64,000 nt of DNA from Anaeromyces robustus. Taxonomy: Eukaryota > Neocallimastigomycota > Neocallimastigomycetes > Neocallimastigales > Neocallimastigaceae. This document shows positions 13,583 through 23,728 of the stretch, in pieces (positions within the stretch are counted from its first letter, which is position 1; each line of letters begins with the position of its first letter). The position numbers and the translations under genes were made by a program. The stretch spans positions 1 to 64,000 of the forward strand of contig MCFG01000213.1 of NCBI GenBank assembly GCA_002104895.1, read 5' to 3'. The notes under the pieces were generated by a model, which did no database searches, was not told the DNA's origin, and saw only the letters and a program-made list of their open reading frames with translations.

Positions 13583-15391
13583 ATGAAATTCAATGATTTT
13601 CTCCATTTCAAACAAGTGGAAGTACCAGAAGCTAAACAAAATAAAGTTTTTATTCCTCCACAAATAGGAGAAGTAAATTGGCGACATGTATATAAATTGA
13701 AAAAATCAGTCATACCAAAAATTTATTTTCCAGTTATTTTAGTTACAACTTGGAGTGTTGCCTTAAAAATATTTTATGATTATTATAAGGATAGTGATTT
13801 CATTAAATATATGTATTTTCCACCTTCACTTTTAACTTATTTAGGTTTAGTACTTTCATTATTACTTGTTTTCCGTAATAATAGTGCTTATGATCGTTTT
13901 TATGAAGGTAGAAAAGCTTGGGGTGCTATTCTTAATAATGCTCGTAATCTTTCTCGTCATGTTTGGATTTGTATTGATATTGATGAATCAGATCCTTTGA
14001 AGGATGAAAAACTTAATTTAAAAAAAGGGGTAATGCGTTTAATTATTGCCTTAGCTATTTCTATTCGTCATTCACTTAGAGGGGAATATGGTTGGGATTA
14101 TGATGATTTATCAGAATTAGTAAAGCATGTTCCTCGTTTTAATTCTTTATTTACTACTGCACCAGTTGAAGTATTAAAAGTACTTCCATTAGAAATTGCT
14201 TATCATATTGAAGGTTTTCTTTTCACTCAAAAGGGAATTCCTACACCTATGTTAAATCAATCTTTCACTAGTCTTAAAGCTATTATTGATAATTTCACTA
14301 CTTGTGAAAGAATTTTAAATAGTCCTATTCCTGTGATTTATGGTATTCATATCAAACACGCTTTACTTATTTATCTTTTAACTCTTCCATTACAAATTAT
14401 TCCATCTTGTAGTTGGGCTACTGTATTTATTGCTTTCTTAACTTCATTTACACTTTTTGGTATTGAAGCAATTAGTTCAGAAATTGAAAATCCATTTGGT
14501 CGTGATAGAAATGATTTAAAATTAGATGATTTCTGTCAACAGGTATCTGATGAAATTAATGGTATGATGAAATATTTCCCATCTTCTGTTGGATTTGTAG
14601 ATTGGTTTGAATGTGAAGATATTGCTGACCCAATTATTGTTGATGATCATGAACATTCTAGTGATTCTATTACTGTAGAAATTAAAGATGGTTCTGAAAA
14701 TGATTCCTCTGAACATCGTTCCATGAAAAAGGCTAGAAGATTCCCATCTGTTAAATCTATTACTAAATTAGCTAATAAAATTCCATTTAAAGGTAAAGGA
14801 CGTAAAGATTCTAATATGAAAAGAAGTTCTACTCATGGTAGTATGAATTCTGAATTTACCTGTATTAATGGTAGTACCAGTAATATTAATTATGTACCAA
14901 ATTATGGTAGTATGAATGTTGCTAATAAACTTAAACCTATGAGTAGTCTTAATACTGTTGCTGGAAGTAGCAGTAGTAGTAGTGTCAATGGTGGAAATGC
15001 TGTTGATAATACTAAACCACCTGTTGCAATAAATAATGATAATAAAAAACCAGAAGTAAAAGAAGATAAAAAGCCAGAGGTAAAAGAAGATAAAAAGCCA
15101 GAGGCAAAAGAAGATAAAAAGCCAGAGGTAAAAGATGATAAAAAGCCAGAAGTAAAAGATGATAAAAAGCCAGAGGTAAAAGATGATAAAAAACCAGAAG
15201 TAAAAGATGATAAAAAACCAGAAGTAAAAGATGATAAAAAGCCAGAAGTAAAAGATGATAAAAAACCGGAGGTAAAAGATGATAAGAAACCAGAAGTAAA
15301 AGATGATAAAAAGCCCGAGGTAAAAGATGATAAAAAACCGGAGGCAAAAGATGATAAAAAACCGGAGGCAAAAGATGATAAAAAAAAATAG
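13583..15391 (+). CDS. bestrophin-like anion channel (UPF0187/PF01062 type)
   Basis: This 602-residue protein resembles the bestrophin/UPF0187 family of membrane anion channels. Hydrophobic segments lie near residues 48-65, 78-97, 255-275 and 280-300. The stretch LVFRNNSAYDRFYEGRKAW, followed by GAILNNARNLSR, is the family signature. The conserved ENPFGRDRNDLKLD near residue 302-315 also matches. The protein likely forms a chloride or bicarbonate channel in the plasma membrane or an internal membrane. After about residue 370 it becomes hydrophilic and Ser/Asn-rich, then ends in 14 copies of an 8-residue KKPEVKDD unit. That charged tail is unusual for the family and is presumably cytosolic. 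There is no N-terminal signal peptide. The start is the first ATG after AT-rich leader DNA, and the gene is a single exon. Confidence 0.88.
   Translation: MKFNDFLHFKQVEVPEAKQNKVFIPPQIGEVNWRHVYKLKKSVIPKIYFPVILVTTWSVALKIFYDYYKDSDFIKYMYFPPSLLTYLGLVLSLLLVFRNNSAYDRFYEGRKAWGAILNNARNLSRHVWICIDIDESDPLKDEKLNLKKGVMRLIIALAISIRHSLRGEYGWDYDDLSELVKHVPRFNSLFTTAPVEVLKVLPLEIAYHIEGFLFTQKGIPTPMLNQSFTSLKAIIDNFTTCERILNSPIPVIYGIHIKHALLIYLLTLPLQIIPSCSWATVFIAFLTSFTLFGIEAISSEIENPFGRDRNDLKLDDFCQQVSDEINGMMKYFPSSVGFVDWFECEDIADPIIVDDHEHSSDSITVEIKDGSENDSSEHRSMKKARRFPSVKSITKLANKIPFKGKGRKDSNMKRSSTHGSMNSEFTCINGSTSNINYVPNYGSMNVANKLKPMSSLNTVAGSSSSSSVNGGNAVDNTKPPVAINNDNKKPEVKEDKKPEVKEDKKPEAKEDKKPEVKDDKKPEVKDDKKPEVKDDKKPEVKDDKKPEVKDDKKPEVKDDKKPEVKDDKKPEVKDDKKPEVKDDKKPEAKDDKKPEAKDDKKK
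15043..15384 (+). repeat. coding 24-bp minisatellite (KKPEVKDD x14)
   Basis: Fourteen in-frame 24-bp units encode KKPE(V/A)K(E/D)D. The first three have ED and the rest DD, which suggests stepwise expansion. Synonymous changes (gaa/gag, cca/ccg/ccc) between units show it is not a brand-new array. The opposite strand is open in several frames only because of this repeat. Confidence 0.93.
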
Positions 15392-17125
15392 TAGTGATCC
15401 CGGAAAACCACGTAGTAAATAAAGCGCTATGATTATAAAAATAATAAATAAATAAACAAAAATATTATAATAAAAATAATAATAATAATAATAAAAACAC
15501 AAACAAAAATAATATATATATATAAATTTTTATTATTATTATTTTTATTATAATAATGAAATTATATATAAGGATAATTATTAATAATACCAACTATCAA
15601 CTTATTAATTATATTCAATATTTAAATATAATATAAAAAATAATAACTATTACTATTTATTATAACTAAAAAAAAAAAAAAAATTAAAAAGTAATAATTA
15701 TAGAACAGTTATTCATAATTATTTATATTATATATTTTTAGATAAATTCAGTATTTTATTTATATATATATATTTAGAATATTTTTATTAAAATATTTAT
15801 GATTAATAAGTTCATAGTTAATTTAAATTAAAAATTAAAAAAAAAAAAAAAAAGAAAACAAAAACAAAAACAAAAACAAATCCAGAAAACAAAACAGGAA
15901 AAATAAATAACAAAAAAACAAGCAAATAAAAAAAAAATAACAAAAAACAAAAACTTAAAAAAAAAAATTAAATAATAATAATAAAAAAAAAAAAAAAAAA
16001 AAAAAAAAAAGAAAAAATAATTATTAATTATTAATATATATATTTATATAAATGTATAAATAATTGTATAAACATACCAATTAAAAATTAAAAAATATGA
16101 ATTATTTATCAAAATATAATATTTAATAATAAAAATAAAAAAATAAAAAAAAAATTTTTAAATATTATTAAATAAATATTAATAAAATTAAAAAAAATAA
16201 TAATAATAATAAAATAATAAAAAAAAAAAAAAAAATTAAGAAATGAATATTAAAATAAATTGAAATAAAATAAATAACAAAATTAATAATATATTTATAT
16301 TTGTGTTAATAATTGAATAATTGAATAATTGAATAATTGAATAATTGAATTCATATAACATATTTATATAATAGATATAAATTTGAAGTTATGAAAGGAT
16401 TTATTATATATTATTACTATTTATTTTATTTTTTTTTTATTAAAGTTAAAAAGTAAAAAATAAAAATAAAGATTGTTTTTTTTTTTTTCAAAATATTAAT
16501 TTTAGGATTATTTTATTTTTTAAAAAAAAAATAAAAATTATAAAAAATAACTAGTTAATAATTCATTAAAATAAGTAGATAAATAAATAATAATTAAATA
16601 CTATATATTTCTATAATTGCTAATTTTTTATTATAGTTTTTTTAAATACTAAATATTCATAAATATTAATGTTTAAAAAAGTTAATTGATATTAATTTCA
16701 TTAATTATTATTTTCTTTTTCTCCACAATTTTTTTTTTTTTATAAATATTTTTTGAATATTTTTTTTTTTTAAATAATAATTATATTAAAATATTATTAA
16801 TGATATTAAAAAATCTCAAAAATTTTTGAATAATAAATTATATCTTTTTTCTTTTTTGTATGATTAATCATTACATATCTAAGTTAACATTTTTGAAATT
16901 TTTACTTCATATTAAAAAAAAATATTAGATATGCTTTATATGTTTATATATTTTATCATACAAAATACAGATATATATAAAAAGATAATAATATAAAGAA
17001 TAATAAAATAATTTCAAATTTATTAATTTACATATACATTATTATATATTATTGATTTTTTTTTTATTTTTATATATTTATATTTTTTTATGATTATAAA
17101 TACTACTAAAATGAATATTAAAGAT
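15392..17125. other. AT-rich intergenic region
   Basis: No gene is seen. It has A-runs up to about 28 bases (around 15985-16010), CAAAAA repeats near 15855-15880, and a short tandem array of TTGAATAA units at about 16314-16350. The segment near 16800-16870 (AATCTCAAAAATTTTTG and flanks) resembles the spacer of the large palindrome at about 19975-20040 and may be another copy of that repeat. Confidence 0.6.
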
Positions 17126-17689
17126 TTAATTAAAAATAGAACATGCGGTACTACCAAGCATTAAACCTACACCACCAGCTGCACATCTGGCTAATCCTCC
17201 TATACATGAAACACCGAATCTAATCATGACATTATTCATACATTCACTAACATTTTCTCTCTTATTAAATTCTTTATTTCCACTTTTTCTAATTTTCGAA
17301 TCATTATTTTCTTTGGAGTCTGTATGAGTTTGATTAATTGAAATATCATATTCTTGATATAAATTTTTATATTTATCCATATAAACTGATAAAACTGGAT
17401 AATTCACTTTAATTTCATTATTACCGATGTATTCCATACAGTCATCATCCATGATATTAATTAAATCAATTATATTTTTATTAATTTTAGAACCTAAATT
17501 AAATATTATTTCATTTTGATTGATGGAATAGGAATAAATATCTTCGACAGTTTTGTCAATAATTTTAAAAATGTTATCGGAAAGATTGACATTGGAAGAT
17601 TGATATTCTGGTTTAACAATATTAATTTCATAACCTAAGATAGATTTAGGAAATAAAGCAAAATTTAAAATAACCTTAGAGAACTTCAT
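17126..17689 (-). CDS. small secreted precursor with KR site and Cys/Gly-rich C-terminal peptide
   Basis: I do not recognise this 187-residue protein. It begins with a likely but weak signal peptide (MKFSKVILNFALFPKSILG). A hydrophilic, Asn/Ile-rich middle follows, with one cysteine at residue 84. A dibasic Lys143-Arg144 then precedes a 43-residue tail of different character. The tail has cysteines at 150, 162, 169 and 183 and a small-residue core (CIGGLARCAAGGVGLMLGS). The layout suggests a proprotein cut by a Kex2-type protease to release a hydrophobic peptide with two disulfides. Fungal peptides and class II bacteriocins can have similar Gly/Ala-rich character, but that is resemblance only. 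A membrane-anchoring C-terminus is the main alternative. No gene lies within 1.7 kb upstream or downstream. Confidence 0.7.
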   Translation of the reverse strand: MKFSKVILNFALFPKSILGYEINIVKPEYQSSNVNLSDNIFKIIDKTVEDIYSYSINQNEIIFNLGSKINKNIIDLINIMDDDCMEYIGNNEIKVNYPVLSVYMDKYKNLYQEYDISINQTHTDSKENNDSKIRKSGNKEFNKRENVSECMNNVMIRFGVSCIGGLARCAAGGVGLMLGSTACSIFN

Positions 17690-18639
17690 TTTTGTAATTT
17701 ATTTTTTATATAATAATAATTTTTTTTAAATATTAATTTTTATTTTATATTTAATAAAATATTTTATTAATTCGAATTGTTTAAAAAAGGAACTTCATTG
17801 ATATTTATACTTTTTTTTATTTGATAATTAAAAATAAATTTTCAAATATATTTCATTCATTTTATTTTTAATTTTATTAAAATAACAAAACCATAAAATA
17901 ATTTAAATTGATCAAGTAATTAATATTTAATATATAGAAGTAATATAAATATAAATATATAAAATTTATAAAATATTCAGTATATAATAAAATAATAATT
18001 ATATTGCCTTTTATAAGGCAAATATCAATTTATTAAGTAATTAAAAATTAAAATATTTATTACCTTTTAATAAAAATGAAATTTAACATATTAATAAAAT
18101 ATTTATTGCCTATAATATAAATTAAATGAAATTACATATAATTATATATTTAATAAATACAGATATAATTTATTAGCCTTTCATAATAATCCTCGGCCAT
18201 TGTATATTAATAAAAATTTTAATGAATGTAGATATAAAGGTTTTCGATCTCATAATAAATAATAAAACTTAATACAAAAAATAAAGTTGGCCTTATTTAA
18301 AAAAAAAACAAAATAATTTAATTTATGTAATAAAAAAATTCATTAAATAAGGCCAACTTTATTTTTTTGTGTTAAATTTTATTATGTTTTATAGTTTTTT
18401 AATAAATACATATATAAATGAATAAATATAAATAAATAAATAAATAAATAAATAAATATATAAAATAAATAAATAAAAATTAATTTGAAAAAATATTTCA
18501 AAAATTTCAAGATTTATGTAAAAAATTAAACAAATATATATATATGTATATATGTATATATATTATTAAAATATAAAAAACATTAAATATATAGGCAACA
18601 GATATATGTGTTTTTATATTTATGAATACCATGGTATTC
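17690..18639. other. AT-rich intergenic region with GCC-containing motifs
   Basis: No ORF is supported. Three diverged motifs of the form TTTATTxCCTTT or TTTATTGCCTAT occur at about 18058, 18104 and 18171. A small hairpin, TTGCCTTTTATAAGGCAA, lies at about 18004-18021. A fold-back element is listed separately at 18258-18384. The perfect palindrome TGAATACCATGGTATTCA sits at 18623-18640, at the edge of the structured island. Confidence 0.55.
18258..18384. repeat. fold-back (MITE-like) element with about 41-bp arms
   Basis: The left arm (about 18258-18299) and right arm (about 18343-18384) are near-perfect inverted copies sharing the core AATAAAGTTGGCCTTATTTA. They flank an A/T spacer of about 43 bases. 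No coding capacity is present. Size and shape fit a MITE or a hairpin-forming transcript. Target-site duplication cannot be judged in such AT-rich flanks. Confidence 0.8.
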
Positions 18640-18985
18640 AAAAAGCTTTCCCATATATATATAATATGTGTTACCTACTACTCAACATCAAGTACTACAC
18701 TTTGATTCCCATTAGGCTTGATGCGTAGGTTCCGGTTAAATTCTGTTTGGAATTAGGCAGGTCTACAGTTCACCATGCCAATGATTACGACCACTGGTGA
18801 TAAAAGGAGAAAGCGGTTCCATTCTGATGCTCGTGATAAAAGGAGACTAAGTAGGAATGTATAGGAAACATATTCTAGAAGAACGTAACGACTTAAGTAG
18901 AGCGGCGACGTTGAATAGAAAGTTCATATAACATCACCCTACAAGTATGCTTGTAGTGTACGTATGGGAAATAGGTACCCATAGG
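18640..18985. ncRNA. candidate structured noncoding RNA (unassigned)
   Basis: This stretch has clearly higher G+C than its surroundings but no useful ORF. On the plus strand it can close with TTTCCCATA (18647-18655) paired to TATGGGAAA (18963-18971). Inside are a coaxial stem CCTAC/GTAGG (18674-18678 with 18725-18729) plus CATCAAG/CTTGATG (18686-18692 with 18717-18723), a hairpin AATTC/GAATT near 18738-18753, and a perfect hairpin CTACAAG/CTTGTAG (18939-18945 with 18950-18956). GGTGAT (about 18795) could pair with ATCACC (about 18933). A 13-base motif, TGATAAAAGGAGA, occurs twice about 35 bases apart. I could not match it to U snRNAs, U3, SRP, RNase P or MRP by eye. The strand is not settled because most stems work on both. 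Confidence 0.5.
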
Positions 18986-19329
18986 TTAATCTAATTTATC
19001 TTATTTAAATTATTTTAAAATACAAATTTAATATTGAAATATGACTCGACTATGCCAATCTATTACTACATTATATTCATATATTTATTTTATATTGTAT
19101 AAATGTGTTTAATAATATTTTTATTAAAAATAAATAAAAACTTATTAAAAAAAATTAAATATAATATATAATAAATTATAACAAAGTATATATGAATTTA
19201 TATTCATAAATAAATAAATAAATTCAATTGAAATAATAGATAAATATATATATATATAGATAATTTTATCGTATTTTATTAATAATAAATAAAAATATTT
19301 TACATTTTCAAAAATAAATATTAAAATAT

Positions 19330-20511
19330 AACTGATATATAAACCGTACTATGACAAAATCTTTCTTTATATTTTAAAGTTTATATTTAATTCTTTTTAA
19401 ATATAAAAAAATAAAGAATTAAACTTTATTAAATAATAAAAACCATTTTTAATCATAAAATATTTAAAATAATAAAATTCTCAATTTTTTATTTTTTTTT
19501 TATTATATTTTTTTACTTTGTTTTCTATATAATTAAAAAATAAAAAAAAAATTTGTCTAGAACAGAAAATAATATTTAATGTAATATAATCCTCATTCCT
19601 TATTTTTTTTTAATTCATCTGTTTTTATTATAAAATTATTTTAATGTTTATTTATAAAAAAAATTAAGTTAAAGAGAGCGGAAAAAATCAATAATAGAAA
19701 AAAAGGAAAAGAAAATAAAAGCAATGAAATTTAATTATAAAAAAGCTAAATTATAAATAATAATATGAAAATATTTTGAAATAAAAAAAAATAACATATA
19801 TTATTAAAAATATAATATTAAAATTATTTCTTGTTGAGATATTTTGAATTTATTATAAATTATAAATAAAATTAATAAAATTAATACTAATAATTAAGTA
19901 TTGTAAGCTTTTTCCTTTTAATATGATTTTCGATATTTTATAATTATTATATATATTAAAATTTTGAGACTATTTAATGGTATTAATAATCTCAAAATTT
20001 TTTGCTTAATAATCTATCTTTTTGTTGTTTGAATAATATTTTTTTCAAAATTTAATATTAATAATTTAATTATATTAATTATAAGTCATTTCATTTTTTC
20101 CTTTTTTTTTCTTTTATTATTTTTTTTTCCGTTTTCTTTAATTTAAACTAAATAATTTTTATAAATAAACATTAAAATAATTTTATAATAAAAAAAATAA
20201 GGAATGAAAAAATTTTACAATGAGGATTATATACATTAATTATTTTGTGTTCTAGACAAATTTTTTTATTATTTTTTAATTATATAGATAACAAAGTAAA
20301 AGAATATTGAAAAAAAATTAGAAAAATTGAGAATTTTATTTTACTTTAAATTTTTTATAGGAATTAATATTTAAATAAAATATTGATTAAAAATGGTTTT
20401 TATTATTTAATAAAGTTTAATTTTTTATTTTTTTTATATTTAAAAAGAATAAAATATAAACTTTAAAATATAAAGAAAGATTTTGTCATAGTATGGTTTA
20501 TATATCAGTTA
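19330..20511. repeat. large imperfect palindrome (arms of about 370-400 bp)
   Basis: The left arm (about 19330-19700) is the inverted copy of the right arm (about 20110-20511). Shared landmarks include the outer end AACTGATATATAAACC with TACTATGACAAAATC, the TTTGTCTAGAACA motif (19552-19565 and its complement at about 20248-20262), and the inner AAGGAATGA. The arms differ by small indels. The spacer of about 400 bases holds a hairpin AAAATTTTGAGA/TCTCAAAATTTT near 19961-20003. The right arm runs straight into the tandem repeat that follows, whereas the left does not, so this may be a partial inverted duplication of the same element. Confidence 0.85.
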
Positions 20512-20590
20512 AATTATTATTATTAAAAGTGGATAAAGATAAAAAAAAATAAGTATAAAAACAAGAAAAAAATCTTGTTTTTTTTTCTTT

Positions 20591-22000
20591 AAAAATGCTT
20601 TTTACTAAATAAATGAAAAGCTTTAAAAAAAAATAATTAATATATATTGAAAATATATATTAATATAATTTATTTTATACCTTTAAAACGAACTTATAAA
20701 GATAATATATATAAAAAAAAAGAAAAAAGAAAAACTAATAAAATGAAAGTTTACTGTTCCAGTTCCATTTTCATTATTAGATACTAATTACCATTCTTTC
20801 TAATCTATTTGTTAAAAGAAATAATGCTACTTTTTTTTTTGTATAATGCTACAAATGAATTTTGATTTGGAAAAGTCTGAATACCCTGGAAATTGAGGAA
20901 CTAAACCTTACTCCATGTGAAGTTCTTAAAAAATGAAAAAAAAAAAACTTTCTCCTTTGTTATTTTAAATTCATTATTAATATCATTATATTAAGATTTT
21001 TAGTAATTATGATTTATAATTAAAAAATCTTAATTCGATAAAACTGGAACTACTCTTTTTTCTTTAATTATTTTAAAAATTTATATTATTACTATCTTTT
21101 TTAATTTAATTAAGATTATTTATAATTATGATTTTTAATTTGAAATCTTAATTAAATTAATTGAGAAGTAGAAAAAATATTAAAAAAAAAGTAAAAAAGT
21201 AAAAAAAAAAAAGTAAAAAAAAAAAAATTATATAATTTATATATATATATGTTTATATATAAAAGTAAAAAATAAAATGTAAAAATAAATAATTTCTTCA
21301 AAAATGCTTTTTACTAAATAAATGAAAAATTTAAAAAAAATAATTAATATATATTAGAAAATATATATTAATATAATTTATTTTATACCTTTAAAACGAA
21401 CTTATAAAGATAATATATATAAAAAAAAAGAAAAAAGAAAAACTAATAAAATGAAAGTTTACTGTTCCAGTTCCATTTTCATTATTAGATACTAATCACT
21501 ATTCTTTCTAATCTATTTGTTAAAAGCTGTTGCTGTAATTCAACATTACATAGAAAAGAAATAATGCTACTTTTTTTTTTCATATACTGCTACAAATGAA
21601 TTTTGATTTGGAAAAGTCTGAATACCCTGGAAATTGAGGAACTAAACCTTACTCTATGTGAAGTTCTTAAAAAATGAAAAAAAAAAAAAACTTTCTCCTT
21701 TGTTATTTTAGATTCATTATTGATATCATTATATTAAGATTTTTAGTAATTATGATTTATAATTAAAAAATCTTAATTCGGTAAAACTGGAACTACTCTT
21801 TTTTCTTTAATCATTTTAAATATTATATTATTACTATCTTTTTTAATTTAATTAAGATTATTTATAATTATGATTTTTAATTTGAAATCTTAATTAAATT
21901 GATTGAGAAGTAGAAAAAATATTAAAAAAATTATATAATTTATATATATATATGTTTATATATAAAAGTAAAAAATAAAATGTAAAAATAAATAATTTAA
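20591..22000 (+). repeat. tandem direct duplication of a noncoding unit of about 705 bp
   Basis: Copy 1 (about 20591-21295) and copy 2 (about 21299-22000) match along almost their whole length. Both have ATGCTTTTTACTAAATAAAT near the start, GAAAGTTTACTGTTCCAGTT in the middle, and TGAATACCCTGGAAATTGAG later. Copy 2 contains 32 extra bases (around 21528-21559) bounded by AAAG. Copy 1 has a longer A-rich tail near 21181-21230. Each copy carries two hairpins about 114 bases apart built on ATTAAGATT, TATGATTT and AATCTTAAT. GTTCCAGTT can pair with AACTGGAAC about 290 bases later in each copy. No ORF is conserved between copies, so the unit is likely noncoding. A diverged third copy is at 26735-28145. 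Confidence 0.9.
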
Positions 22001-23251
22001 TAAAAACGATAAGATTTATAATTGTTTTTATTAAAATGTTAAATATAATATTAATATATAAATATAAACCGTATAAATAAAATTTAAGTAAATTAATATA
22101 ATAAAAAAAAATTAATTAAAAAAATATATTTTTTGTTATGTTGTTTTTTTCTACAATTGATTATTATTAATAATTATTATTATAATTATTATTATTATTA
22201 CTATAAAATTGATATTATTTATAAGCATATAAACATGTTTGATGTTTTTTTTTTTTAATTAAAGTTAATATTTCAAAAATGTTATAGAAGATATACATAT
22301 ATATATAATAAGAAAATAATAAATAAAGAAATATTTTACAATTATTATTACAGTATATATTATATATTTATAATTAATTATTGTATATTTATTATCTTTA
22401 TTTTATAATTAATTATAAATCTATTTTTATAAAGTAAATATTATATAAATCTATTGGAAAAAGATATAGATATTAATTTAAAATGGAGCATGTTCATTAA
22501 ATATTTCAATTATAAAAAAAAAAAAAAACTAAAATAACATATAGTAATTGATTTTTAATATTACTTAAAATTTTATAATAAAAAATTAGAGAAAATCAAT
22601 TTAATCAAAATAAAATTATATATAATAAAATTATAAATTTTAATAATAATAATAATGATTATATTAGAATTATTATTATAATTATTATTATAATTATTTC
22701 AACTAAACCTAGACCTGTTCCAAAAAAACATAATAATAAAAAAAAAACAATACTTTTTTTTAAATAAATAATAAATATTTATGAGTCAAATAGATGATTT
22801 AATAAATTAAATAAAATTGCCGTTTTATTATGTTTTTATCCTATTAAAAAATTATAATAAAATCAACTAAAAAATAATAATTAATAATTAATAATAATAA
22901 TAATAATATATTTTAACAAGAAATTATTTTTTTAAATTAAAATTTTCAGATTTTAATATCTCAATTTTTAATATTCTAAATTTTAGATTTTAGCGAATCA
23001 AAAAAAAATTTGAAATATTAAAAAAAAACAAATATAGAAATACAATATATAATATCATATATTATATTAAATAATAATATATTTCAAAATATATTATATA
23101 TTATATTGCTGCTGCGCCATTTTTATTTAAATTAATAAATAAATAAATAGATATTATAAAAATAAATAAATAAATAGATAAATCAATAAATAGATATTAT
23201 TTAAAATAAATAAATTAATATAAATAAACAATATAAATTATTTAAAACTAA

Positions 23252-23284
<33 letters not shown>

Positions 23285-23728
23285 TTTATTATTATTATTA
23301 TTTATTATTATTATTTTATTATGTTTTATAATTATTATTTATTAATAATTAAAATTTAAATTTTAAAATATTTTAAATATTATCATATATAGAATTTTAA
23401 GTTTATTATAATTTATTATATTTTCATTTAACTATAATAAATTTTTAATGTAACATATTAAAATAATAATATAATATAAAAAAAGATTAAAAAAAATAAT
23501 AATAATAGAAAAAGTAAAAAAAAATATATAAAGCCAAAAATTCTCTTATAATTTTAAATTTTATCTTCAAATATTTCCTTTTTTTTATTATAACTATAAA
23601 CAATATTTGATAAAATTATTGATTTTATAATTTATTAAATATTTTAATAATAAAAAAAAATAAAAGTAATTAATAAAATATAAAAAATAAAAAATAAAAA
23701 ATATTAAAAAACATTAATATATATAAAA
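22001..23728. other. AT-rich intergenic region
   Basis: No gene is supported. Near 22685-22765 a plus-strand frame reads ISTKPRPVPKK then poly-Lys, which looks like a scrap of protease linker but is too short to call. TAA and TAAA microsatellites occur around 22885-22910, 23110-23230 and 23255-23290. The upstream 200 bases of the next gene are A-rich. Confidence 0.6.

Noticed and set aside
14768-15502. Several long minus-strand ORFs opposite the bestrophin tail
   Set aside because: The 24-bp repeat length is a multiple of three with no stop in several frames, so they are open by construction.
18820-18850. CTGATGCTCGTGATAAAAGG as a hammerhead ribozyme core
   Set aside because: The CTGATGA and GAAA core elements are not present in the required order.
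18840-18870. GGAGACTAAG as a group I intron R element
   Set aside because: No downstream TAGTC-type partner for the P7 helix and no P/Q elements were found.
22685-22765. Frame reading ISTKPRPVPKK
   Set aside because: Resembles a protease linker scrap, but is under 25 codons and surrounded by repeats.
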